In this document: positions 30,501 through 34,064 of the stretch, piece by piece
How positions within the stretch are numbered: the first letter of the stretch is position 1
Layout: each line of letters starts with the position of its first letter
IMG/VR virus record: IMGVR_UViG_3300020455_000048
Coordinates: 1 to 34,785 of that record
Length of the DNA: 34,785 nt
Direction: 5' to 3' (one strand)
Source of the DNA: a virus
Notes under the pieces: generated by a model
What the model was told of the DNA's origin: nothing
The model's input: the letters and a program-made list of their open reading frames with translations, nothing else
Database searches by the model: none
Made by a program: the position numbers and the translations under genes

Positions 30501-30565
30501 AATTCGGGAAGCTGACTTTCTAAGATCTTATTTACCTGAACTCTTTTCTCAAATTCTATGCTCAT
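15599..30565 (-). CDS. 7: 4988-aa gp7-like baseplate wedge giant with repeat expansions and YHYH-like domain
   Basis: One uninterrupted frame of 4988 codons, about five times T4 gp7 (1032 aa), in the gp7 position between gp6 and gp8. The N-terminus resembles the C-terminal third of T4 gp7: 'FLKTYYNSLEYQG' (33-45), 'ARSFYQSKGISESVKILFKV' (206-225), 'GAEY' (245-248), 'LVGQTI' (266-271), and, much later, 'NRLIHPAGL' with H2523. Between and after these lie many beta-type units: 'GFP..G...I..E.I.Y' (from about 95), GxGY units, a YHYH-like domain (about 1305-1420), and 'FVNGV.Q' units (about 3420 and 4475). Six 'YPR' units follow at Y3766-Y4267, then a conserved C-terminal region. Likely baseplate wedge with very long peripheral extensions. 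A GAAAG purine run precedes the ATG. Confidence 0.8.
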   Translation of the reverse strand: MSIEFEKRVQVNKILESQLPEFVVADFPLAVDFLKTYYNSLEYQGSAGDIIENFDRYIKVDNLVPEVITGKTTLTSDISITDVINPTINVDSTKGFPAEYGLLKIDDEIITYTGKTDTTFTGCIRGFSGVTNYKSSIESTIQNVNKETLEFKDTNAADHTTGSTVTNLSVLFLQEFYRKLKKTFLPGLEDNEFASGIDVGNFIKVARSFYQSKGISESVKILFKVLFGKDAEVLDLEERLIKPSGAEYIRREVIIAEKISGNPSNLVGQTITKSTDSQTSGSVSEVEILTRDRKEYYKISLFVGFSDRDLIEGTFTIPGKSKVLEYVTAGSEIISVDSTIGFPTSGDFVVDGNIITYSSKSVNQFFGCAGVDKNIEIASDLRSTETIFGYENGDINKKSELRITGVLSEFVPDGDISLISEGQEIYVKNLGESIKNPVESVNKSFKQVFANSWVYNTSSRYQINGFIDAGDTTFELASEIDKSSLKKGDSFVILRRNTQTEVGGGQITQIDLPNLIQTNRIWLDESLDPNPNAYYDIRRVLNKASAKNTGIGITYGNNKVLSDVLNVYTKDNDYGYVASNSLPSYEIDAESIVNTIPTGEEPFLTSPAKTDPLTNYPIDFLEFTFATEVKFNSGDPVVYRAGTGTTEPTLQTGTGTTIGLQNNGVYYAGVGTDRRKVKLYQSISAIDFGSPIGFNSTPSNGVSHNLYPVSTDNKKIRDHRTLRKFNLYQDLNVSAKEEEPVNDIGLLVNGVQIRSCISDDKINYGPIENIDIFNGGSGYDVVNPPKVVIETPVGVGTNLVSQYNTTVLGAATTALCEPVISGTVKEIIVDEQNFDIDRIISVSLSGGNGTGCLLEPIVGPRFREVQFDSRDIFFSGGLDIQEETITFKGIHNFIDGQLIYYNSNGHDPIGITAFKDPSTTITEYLTNGAPYYVKVLNPSRIRLFKTPDDALHGVAGINTIGFSTATTAAGIHKFRTTSKNTLRSIKVLTAGSDYQYRKLPVQPSGISTSYDTINFKNHGFRDNDLVEYTTMVGMGVDSPTTIEGLDTSLSYRVVKVDENSFKLTHPEDYSRRKYIDLRSSGTGYQVFKYPNISVSIEATSDNNIAVNFTNLVTPIVTGEIIGAYVYEKGSHYGSRVVNHKLKSDIVIQNGRDAEVKAFVENGEIKDVFVLNRGKEYNSLPELEISGPIGSGAQLKPIINNGQLIDVVVINTGIGYSDTSTNVFVNARGHNGLLDARVRELSIDRVNHENTLGNYHLAEDPTTWQYDEENKKRLSDSPDTVTFNISAYSKHLAEHFNDEGVDVAAGTGTHSPIIGWAYDGCPIYGPYGYSDPDDIGEVKRLVSGYVKDIDWFDRPDVPAGFFVNDWRYDANGDLDKHNGRFCKTPEFPNGIYAYFSTLDSDNITPVFPYFIGKTYRLPLIQENISLDQSFDFNTSRLSRNTFPYKVNDRFADNDFLIESNEIIKQKSVVESVTRGVVDSFQVLDGGSKYKVGDFTTFDNTGTNGTGARGIVDEIVGIGVSSIKTDLTKFENSILVWQNENEIQAHFLPSLPLNDEDTVLISGLSTSNYRLNNSFKVGISTNIIGLAKTMNVNNSSAGTVEDIYVNEIPNTVSIGGSIQIGSEILKVLNLYDLEKIIRVRRYGTGIGHTYGSNIDVINNRITIPVKTDYFESKVNQIEYFNPNNSVGLGTTSGSSLDYTYGEISLEVPVPPQTIYVPNHPFTTGQKVKLRKPLAKASFLVGRDDDASNQFYIPNQSSGVSDVYVIDKGTNHIGLATNAGAAKTEAGLYFFGNGSNDYEYTFESDYEQLTANIDRIVSTVITEIGAANTTTHGLQNNDLISLNVVPNVVVGLGSTAPVSVSYNKEHEKLLINTVIFEASDIDTLNNSITINNHGYKTGDKLFYDSDEIASGLTTGGYFVHEIDSNKFNLSETYKDSVSIPPNIVNITSDGGNKHEVSLINPQITVVKNSNLTFGLSTSSLDGFDFKLFYDKEYKNEFINAGVAGETFSVSGVGTVGLGTTGGQIFDFSGNIVGAAVSIGFSTALPSVMYYALEKGGYISTTDTSVLNYSQIKFVDSNYSGDYKVFDVTDETFKISPRSVPEVLTYEKDQCDVIEYSSKSETVVGPIKSVKLISEGFSYKSVPGFTSVTSLRGENANVVALSTSIGKINQIRIIDFGFEYSSDKTLRPEAFIPPVVRIDDLDQIDEVEVVDGGLDYLSSPDLILYNPEIDEVVDRTSLTANVPYQSITGVNVIAPIKGLDSVTHRVVAINNSNGIGIVSMTTNGTVARCVMETPINGYNESPFKEGDEIFVEGIQLFGESGIGTQQSSASGVTVDPSWTGYNSENYKYQFFKVKSYQAINPDILEFDLIGVSTNPGIAKTYQSGYANIINRSKYPTFAPVQKRARFALNETILVKEGLDFVEKDIFVVESREDFIKIDGIDELKMGDRITGSSSGTVATVTGFINNKAKFRVDYSNRQDYGWLDNTGKLSEDFQVIPDNDYYQNLSYSIKSEKTWDDFVDPVNRLIHPAGLKNFSDTIIENKVSAVGIGTTQPVVSSIVLDITSERRVDTINYFDLANDYDVRDDINSKFVNFRNKRLTDYTKCRTNRVIIHDDISGRFSSKGSQDLFTEIEEINTNYAKYLVQIIDPDTFDTQFSDLIVLTSTDNAFILEKTSDFTNIKLGDFSADVDTFNRKTLNFTPTEKFEKDHDLKIIKTSFGSDLVSSGTKEFGCVDLVGKNVDVAVGRTTFTGSISGTTLTSEDFDLTSVSKVGIGTTLTGPGIEDGTEIVSIDSTHTATLSKSNTRPSTNNLGFMDVTIGRRAIPLGVTTTTIAEFSHTDFNAFYANSIIKDKVTGELDYNELIINYDGESTYISEIYGDVLDVSFSSSGLSKVGILTTKVESGTISFDCINDRNSALVVSTNIVGLGTTTAGIGTYRFNVPNQPEGSERTLRYESSYSSGKGSSGSIQPIMVTKPLVIENDSTVKSLVRVSCGTTSAIHQVIVIQDKNDDAVTVQYPHVSVGTDTGIGTFGSNTAGQNLEFLFYPDQEFIDTEELIEVQAYNEVFSTLNDFENEPDILEYGPVSSDLILASYDGPNGSRGNKVNFDLKFEGTPIYFKRFNPSDPNTVSTTVGGGSTLTIPNHFFNDNEEITYKEASTFIGVAPVAIGIAATMDNNGFVQTTMPSTVYVKALDPDKIQLFSRKEYVSADDAIPITFTNSGQGNAHKLEMTNKLSKTVIGLDGIIQQPITYTSINHNLPSTIGIGLSQFSLSGISSVQPRDVLKVNNEYMKVEEVGFGTDLVGTINSVNGTIPLVKVKRGCLGLSEQIHVANSNVQVYRGSFNVVDSTAWFLDAPKGNTRTRRSLTNLPYVKAEYSGRTFLRSNYDTNMIFDDLSDSFTGIGRTYTLTVGGANTSTGVSVGNGILFVNGVFQTPLTLNNLGNNYEIVTDTSAGISSVVFTGISSENGQKIQSEFDINQNQIPRGGLIVSLGSTVGRGYAPLVGARVHPKLVNGTIGSIVGVGTSVGPVGGGIQTAHYDHRSGIMTVTTNTGHGFALGTPEAVKVENMWMDCEVQHAGITTNVFQDTDRPLQLVGVASERTFEVFAGICTIPHNYFKNGEVWAYYDELTFGSGYRNPVSIGVNDINYLHKFVSSTNNSITAYTGSFMGESFTPTKADYNSVTGDLLLTIDGSHTIPAPVDYKVNYAEYDSIAGIMTVSAGKHYDVSGADYNPQTGDMVLNIGKHSLNTTNKVKIAPNSLTFSCEFGGTAAEKTYPRSSGTGNPAGGADPAYDTFISITAVDTDAGTITVNVLSTTPSTNVDDHTFVSAISGAVFVPHKFTNNEQVKFDDNSITFTCAMDNNGSDHTYPRVTDPSSNKWLVVSSATDTQFETNVGTSPIVAYTPTTGTTYDPNTGLMVLEIGTHTIKSGTSVRLEQESIKFSCGFGGATGTAAQKSYPRSNGNDPYYNTAITVQATTDTTITLQVLTTIPSTNTDPHTFVSATAGAVKSGGFYEHTFKSSTDNGMSGTKSLKIAQGGLTFRCSKDADMSLHPYPRTTDPAYDAYLPITSVSPNTFMTNVGPGGGAGTGAVVTARVAYNDHKFVSSSSPISSSNGGTLTISDAKYDPASGIMTVTTNSNHGFGVMETHTIENAVYNPNVGIVTITTDTQHGFSNGDYVKIEEESLVFNCSKDSYLSEHAYPRKGDPIHNKWVQISNKTDFKFEIQCLTNIPASDTSLHNFIRAKDNQLRKASSHVQFVANTLTFTCNQDSHRTTHDYPRTTDPIHNRPVGIEEIPSNTSFTINVGKSPAGTGGSLEFTIENSGSGYVNPEIIVPQPVYENMPVVGTSRLGVGKTTDTGVNLLLDLKVGAAKTTVGIGSTLFEISEFDIARDGHSFKIGDRLKPIGLVPAVGLQEPLQEFELNVVEVFNDYFSAWQFGEIDFIDDIRLMQNGRRRRFPLFFNGQLLSFETDKNEALSESIDLNAVLLIFVNGVLQTPGIAYQFEGGTTFTFTEPPDSGDKVDVFFYLGQRGVDVELVDIQETIRPGDQVRLHGHPSLGEETFPQDKDRVVKEILTSNLVETNIYSGPGIDEFNDRPLEWIKQKTDLSIQGSLVVKSRESIEPQIYPTAKIIADVETNTGTQQNGGIFVDDAEAFFYEEGPIRLDPQDRYSVNIAAVDALMLPGSTKSDGTEVKRPAGATATIELNSLASIGNTSQYKLDSISVTDGGFGYTVAPTVKLPDPDGLFTGGANNVWSGTGVTATATANIVDGSVISIDITNPGFGYSGISSHHASWPIQPQVLIESPQYESEKITSISNVQGFSGIITGISTTTGTNNHPLAIKFFFQAIGNYSVSDLLVGYPVMIKDTKIGDGIVSVDSHDTSIVGIGTSFADNIYKVHDIASSGRTGEITCNILSTTNHVGLASTGGFDQTNIGITTSLGRLSWGRLYNATRDSNPISIGVTGFTVDVGLSSFPTIQRKNYTDSSLKGLRNTGAIRLQVL
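17650..19985 (-). repeat. Protein-level tandem repeat array ('YPR' and 'YDP..G.M.V....H' units)
   Basis: Within the giant gene, six 'F.C...........YPR...DP' units have their YPR tyrosine at residues 3766, 3859, 3948, 4044, 4190 and 4267. They alternate between a version with a 'ST/SD...HTFVSA' tail (1, 3, 5) and one ending in 'NVG.SP/GG' (2, 4, 6), so the array is three copies of a two-unit block. Between them lie at least seven shorter units such as YDHRSGIMTVTTNTGHGF, YDPASGIMTVTTNSNHGF and YNPNVGIVTITTDTQHGF. Each is probably a small beta domain. Confidence 0.8.
26320..26645 (-). other. YHYH-like domain within the giant protein
   Basis: Residues about 1305-1420 contain 'HSPIIGWAYDGCPIYGPYGY' (from H1309), then 'DKHNGRFCKTPEFPNGIYAY' and 'FPYFIGKTYRLP'. 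This is the layout of the YHYH domain (PF14240), whose name-giving YHYH follows 'PNG.'. Here that spot reads YAYF, so both signature histidines are absent. A fold match with loss of the presumed metal-binding residues is inferred. Confidence 0.7.
29640..30530 (-). other. gp7-like core at the N-terminus of the giant protein
   Basis: Residues about 14-310 align in order with what I remember of T4 gp7 residues roughly 720-900: a 'LP' plus 'F...Y...L' helical start, 'FYQSKGISESVKILFKVLF' (T4: FYSTKGIEASYKFLFKVLY), 'GAEY' (T4 GTEY) and 'LVGQTI' (identical). A 'GFP..G.LKIDDEIITYTGK' unit (95-115) is inserted between the helical start and the FYQSKG block. The comparison is from memory and needs a profile search. 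Confidence 0.65.
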
Positions 30566-30566
30566 T

Positions 30567-32510
30567 CTACTTTCTTTCTATTGTTCCGTTAGAATAACTT
30601 GATGTGTAATAATCTCTTGAGAATACAACGCCTGATACGTCTTCACCCGATGCAATTACATCCTTAACCATATTTATCTTACTATTAGAAACGTCAAAAC
30701 TCAGGTACAAATCCTTTAATCCAATTACATCATTAGAATCTGGGAATGCCTGTATCTCAATCAAGTTATTTAGAGCAAGTGTAGAAGTGATATTGACAGT
30801 ATTTAAGACAATTTCACCTTTTTTATAATTTACTATACCAACATCTTTAGATACAATCTTCATTTCATTCTTGTCATCCTTAGAAACAATACAAATAACA
30901 CCCTTTCCACTACCATCCAATTTACCATTAGCATTTGTATTGGGAATATCAGTCAAATAAACAGTTTTACTATAACCTGAAATGTTAAATCCAGTACTCT
31001 TAATGTTAAACCCTTCAGGGTTAATATGGAAACGATTTCCAAAACATAACTCATATTGAGCAAATTGATTGATTAATGCTTTTAAATCTCTTCTAATTCT
31101 TACTGTTGTAATGTTTGAAGTGATTGCTTCATTAACCCTATCAATCAACTGATTAATTTTACTATATTTAAATCTGCCACCAAACTTATTAATGTCAACA
31201 TTATCAGAATATGTAGTAAGAGAATCTAAAATATTTGCTTGTAAGTTGGAAGCATTTGTAATTTGTGCTGTGTTATAATAAACTGTTGAATCTATTTCAA
31301 CATATAGTATCTTAAGATCAACAATTTCGGAATTTATACCAGCAATAGCATAACTTTTTAACTTATTTTTGATTTGTTGCTTATCAAAATCGGATACATA
31401 AGTACCATTTCTTGGTTTAATACTAATCTGAACTTTACCAAATTGTGGAGGATCTAATTCTTCACCACCAACAACAGCAACAGACTCTGTTGCAGGGTAA
31501 ATTGTCTGTATTATTGCCTCATAATCCCTTGGTGTAACCGCCCTGTATTGTGCCGAATATAGTCTAGGAGCCAAATACTTAATAGATGATAAATTCTCGT
31601 TCTCAGAACCATTTGAGGCACTTACAACAGTATTTACTGTAACAACTGTGTTAGGTTTAATGGGAACGTTATTGTGGTCAACAAAAGTACCACCAAAATC
31701 AAAGGATCGTGCTCCATTACCCTCTGTACCATCAGTTATAATGTATCTAACATTAATTTTATCACCTGTTTCTAACTTTTTACCAAAGAATCCATCACCA
31801 AATAGTAATTCAATCTTTTCATCTTGAACTTCTTGTAGTAAGAAAATTTCAGAATCTTTGTTTAAGTTTAAAATATTATCAACTTTCTTATATTCTCTAC
31901 CTGTACCAGTAATATTTGTAGGTTTTACATTAACTACAATGGTAGAAGTGTCAATATTGCTATTTCCAAGTATAAATCTTTGATCTTGTTCAGTATTTAC
32001 TAAAAAAGCACCGTTTATAAGGGTTCCTTGAACAATATCTACGGAAAAATCAGCATATCTCTTACCATTATTGGTATAAAGGTTCGCTGTTGTTGCTTCT
32101 GAGACTGAAAAACGGTAAGATGTGTCATTTACAGTACCAATGCATACTAAACCAGGATTTAATGTAATAAAAGGTATCTGATCTGGTTGACCTATCTTAG
32201 GATCATCGATCTCAACGGTAAAAGTAACGGATGCTTTTGCTCCAGTCCTTGATCTAGGAACATATCCAATGTTACGAGCAAGCGATATAACATTTTCTCT
32301 TACGGTTGCAGAGTCCAAAAATGACTCATTTGCCACCAAATTCGCATTAAATGAGTTAATATACGTATTATACGCTAAAGTATCAATTAAAACTGAAAAA
32401 TTAGACCCTTCAAAGTCAAAATCAGTGAAATTTGTGTTTGAAGCAAGGTGATTTTTTATCTCAGTTTTAATTTGATCATAATCTAGGTTGGTAAATTGTG
32501 TAAATGGCAT
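30567..32510 (-). CDS. 6: Baseplate wedge protein gp6-like (baseplate J family)
   Basis: 647 aa, near T4 gp6 (660 aa), the wedge subunit that forms the continuous inner ring of the baseplate and contacts gp25, gp7 and gp53. The N-terminus (MPFTQFTNLDYDQIKTEIKN, then 'FEGSNFSVLIDTLAYNTYIN' at 33-52) and 'RENVISLARNIGYVPRS' (71-87) are typical. The centre carries the baseplate-J-like 'YRAVTPRDYEAII' (about residue 320). An AGG lies about 8 bases before the ATG, itself four bases after gp25. The stop is one base from the start of the giant gene, so gp25-gp6-gp7 are translated from one message. No odd insertion is seen, in contrast to gp7, gp8 and gp14. Confidence 0.92.
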   Translation of the reverse strand: MPFTQFTNLDYDQIKTEIKNHLASNTNFTDFDFEGSNFSVLIDTLAYNTYINSFNANLVANESFLDSATVRENVISLARNIGYVPRSRTGAKASVTFTVEIDDPKIGQPDQIPFITLNPGLVCIGTVNDTSYRFSVSEATTANLYTNNGKRYADFSVDIVQGTLINGAFLVNTEQDQRFILGNSNIDTSTIVVNVKPTNITGTGREYKKVDNILNLNKDSEIFLLQEVQDEKIELLFGDGFFGKKLETGDKINVRYIITDGTEGNGARSFDFGGTFVDHNNVPIKPNTVVTVNTVVSASNGSENENLSSIKYLAPRLYSAQYRAVTPRDYEAIIQTIYPATESVAVVGGEELDPPQFGKVQISIKPRNGTYVSDFDKQQIKNKLKSYAIAGINSEIVDLKILYVEIDSTVYYNTAQITNASNLQANILDSLTTYSDNVDINKFGGRFKYSKINQLIDRVNEAITSNITTVRIRRDLKALINQFAQYELCFGNRFHINPEGFNIKSTGFNISGYSKTVYLTDIPNTNANGKLDGSGKGVICIVSKDDKNEMKIVSKDVGIVNYKKGEIVLNTVNITSTLALNNLIEIQAFPDSNDVIGLKDLYLSFDVSNSKINMVKDVIASGEDVSGVVFSRDYYTSSYSNGTIERK

Positions 32511-32514
32511 TATA

Positions 32515-32922
32515 TTACCTAGTTGGTTCTAATAAAAATGTAAATTCTTGACGAGGAACTTCCATACCCACAATATCATAGTAAATTATGACTTCTAAAG
32601 TATTGGCATCAGGTTGTCCATTAACTTCTACTTCAACATTATCAACTCTAGGTTCAAAATTTTCTATGGTAGTACGAATTTGATCCTGAATTACGGTACG
32701 AGTCGTATTTGTATACAATTCAAACAGAGATCCACGAATATCCGTACCTAAAAGAGAGTTAAAAAACTTTTCTGTAGGTATTGTCTCAACTAAATTACGC
32801 ACAGACCTAGCAATAGCACGTTCATTCTTTAAAATCGGCATATCCTTTGTAATAGGATGCGGTTTAAAGGATAAACTAATGTCTTTAAAGACCTGAGATT
32901 GACGTTTTATTACTGTAGGCAA
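32515..32922 (-). CDS. 25: Baseplate wedge protein gp25-like
   Basis: 135 aa; T4 gp25 is 132 aa. This small wedge protein has the gpW/gp25 (lysozyme-like) fold conserved in all contractile tails and nucleates sheath assembly. Visible features are 'DISLSFKPHPITKDMPILKN' (14-33), 'ARSVRNLVETIPTEKFFNSL' with 'LGTDIRGSLFELYTN' (near 38-73), and the acidic 'FEPRVDNVEVEV' (about 89-100) typical of the family. The start codon is TTG (32920-32922). A TGA stop lies seven codons upstream, the next ATG (residue 29) would remove conserved sequence, and no good Shine-Dalgarno is visible. A late promoter box ends 25 bases upstream, so the leader is very short. Confidence 0.92.
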   Translation of the reverse strand: MPTVIKRQSQVFKDISLSFKPHPITKDMPILKNERAIARSVRNLVETIPTEKFFNSLLGTDIRGSLFELYTNTTRTVIQDQIRTTIENFEPRVDNVEVEVNGQPDANTLEVIIYYDIVGMEVPRQEFTFLLEPTR

Positions 32923-32946
32923 AGCAAACTTAGTATTATGTCACTT

Positions 32947-32954
32947 TATTTATA
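32947..32954 (-). promoter_or_regulatory. T4-type late promoter box TATAAATA upstream of gp25
   Basis: Minus strand 32954 to 32947 reads TATAAATA, an exact late box, 25 bases before the gp25 TTG start and only about 15 bases beyond the intrinsic terminator of the preceding unit. It is the probable start of the whole late baseplate operon. The expected transcript start is near 32940. Confidence 0.85.
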
Positions 32955-32961
32955 CGTGATC

Positions 32962-32992
32962 ATTAAAAAAGGGAGATTGATTCATCTCCCTT
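32962..32992 (-). terminator. Intrinsic terminator overlapping the end of the 48-aa gene
   Basis: Minus strand reads AAGGGAGAT, loop GAATCA, ATCTCCCTT, then a T-run: a perfect 9-bp stem with 6-base loop and U-tract. The 5' arm is made of the last codons (CAA GGG AGA) and the first base of the TGA stop of the 48-aa gene. It should end transcription coming from the glycosyltransferase unit and insulate it from the late operon. Confidence 0.88.
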
Positions 32993-33128
32993 GCCCTCTA
33001 GTTCTTTTCTTTGCTTTATTACGAGAAGTAGCAGAGTATTTTGTGTGCTTACCATCTCCTTGTCGAGTCTTCTTCGGGGTTGCTTCTACATAAGTACCAC
33101 CAAAAAGACCTACTTTCATTTTAGCCAT
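32982..33128 (-). CDS. 48-aa very basic small protein
   Basis: ATG at 33126-33128, TGA at 32982-32984. The product reads MAKMKVGLFGGTYVEATPKK and continues to end 'KAKKRTRGQGR'. Roughly a third of its residues are Lys or Arg, and it is Gly rich with no predicted hydrophobic core. I recall a small protein with this 'MKVGLFGGTY.EA.PKKTRQG' start as conserved in cyanophages, function unknown. The charge suggests nucleic acid or ribosome binding, but that is conjecture. It lies two bases after the 51-aa gene and its last codons form the terminator stem. A second possible start is ATG at codon 4. Confidence 0.72.
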   Translation of the reverse strand: MAKMKVGLFGGTYVEATPKKTRQGDGKHTKYSATSRNKAKKRTRGQGR

Positions 33129-33130
33129 AA

Positions 33131-33286
33131 TTAATTTTCAATAAATTCAGTTTTAATATCAGTTGGATGAGGCACTCCACTTATATAAAAGTCCTGTGCC
33201 AAATCCTCCATAGTGTTAAAATACTCATCTTGAGAGAGATCCTTATAAGCAATCTTGCCTTCAATAAGAATATTATAACGAGTCAT
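33131..33286 (-). CDS. 51-aa small acidic protein
   Basis: ATG at 33284-33286 overlaps the glycosyltransferase stop by one base (TAATG); the stop is at 33131-33133. The product is MTRYNILIEGKIAYKDLSQD and onward (EYFNTMEDLAQDFYISGVPH...), ending 'IKTEFIEN'. A beta strand ('YNILIEGKIAY') followed by an acidic helix ('DEYFNTMEDLAQDFY') suggests a compact alpha/beta fold. Similar short proteins occur in cyanophages as I remember; their function is unknown. The one-base stop/start overlap makes translational coupling to the glycosyltransferase very likely. Confidence 0.72.
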   Translation of the reverse strand: MTRYNILIEGKIAYKDLSQDEYFNTMEDLAQDFYISGVPHPTDIKTEFIEN

Positions 33287-34041
33287 TAGATTACTCTCAT
33301 CTTTTCATGACCTACACGAACACGAGGATCACACCAGATCTCAAACCCTGCCTCCTTCGCATCTAGGCAGAACGAAACGTCCTCACCACACATATCCTGT
33401 ACTTCGCCACTTTCAAAGACTTGCATCTTAGGAGCGAACCAAGGATACTTCATCTCTTCATGCTCAAATACACCATTCTTAATTAATAACCATCCAAATC
33501 CTGTATAGTCAACAGTAAATGGTTTCTTTCTTTTCGAGATGCTTTCGATGGTTTCGTGATTCATTACCCCACCATTCGTACGGAAATCATCTTCTTCTAA
33601 CCAGTGTGCTACCGAGGTGGTTTTGCCGTCTTCGGTACAATACCAACCAGCAGCAAGATCCTGATCCATTAATAGCACCTGCCAGAACTTCTCAGTATTG
33701 AATACTATATCACTATCAATCCATAACTGATAATCATAAGGTAACTTACCGTCCCAAGGTTTCTGATCTGGTCCTCTTAATACATTCGCACCGAGACATT
33801 TGCACCGAGCGAAGTTCACCATAGAGGAGTAATCCTGCGAGATCTGTATCGAAGCACCCGCCTGGACAAGATCGAAGCATAACTGTACAAAACTTTTTAA
33901 AAATGTATATGAAACTCCACGACCAGGTAAACAGAATACTACTGTTTTACCTTTAACGAGTTCTTTTGCTGCATCGTAATCCCACTCTGGTTCTTTCTTT
34001 ACCACAGGGGATTTCGCTTTAACTGTAAATCCTTTAGCCAT
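33286..34041 (-). CDS. GT-A-like glycosyltransferase
   Basis: 251 aa. The core fits a GT-A fold nucleotide-sugar transferase: 'KTVVFCLPGRGVSYTFLKSF' (32-51), a DxD motif in 'YQLWIDSDIVF' (D109 and D111, metal and sugar-nucleotide binding), 'VDYTGFGWLLIKNGVF' (178-193), and 'CGEDVSFCLDAKEAGFEIWC' (218-237), the 'ED..F....' acceptor-side motif, with H245 near the end. The first 20 residues are Lys rich. Such proteins are common in cyanophages. The substrate is unknown; candidates are virion proteins, modified DNA bases or host surface glycans. It heads the three-gene unit behind a sigma70-like promoter, and AGG precedes the ATG by about 4 bases. Confidence 0.78.
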   Translation of the reverse strand: MAKGFTVKAKSPVVKKEPEWDYDAAKELVKGKTVVFCLPGRGVSYTFLKSFVQLCFDLVQAGASIQISQDYSSMVNFARCKCLGANVLRGPDQKPWDGKLPYDYQLWIDSDIVFNTEKFWQVLLMDQDLAAGWYCTEDGKTTSVAHWLEEDDFRTNGGVMNHETIESISKRKKPFTVDYTGFGWLLIKNGVFEHEEMKYPWFAPKMQVFESGEVQDMCGEDVSFCLDAKEAGFEIWCDPRVRVGHEKMRVI

Positions 34042-34064
34042 AACCTACGTAATGTTATAATCAT

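Noticed and set aside
15599-30565. Possibility that the 15-kb reading frame is several genes joined by an assembly or sequencing error
   Set aside because: The frame is open throughout, motif types recur across its whole length, and the order gp6-giant-gp8 fits T4 gp7. I saw no internal junction with a stop/start or promoter.
30668-30677. Near match to the late promoter box (GATAAATA, minus strand) about 100 bases before the giant gene
   Set aside because: It has one mismatch, lies inside gp6 coding sequence and is farther from the start than the three exact boxes. Not supported as a promoter.
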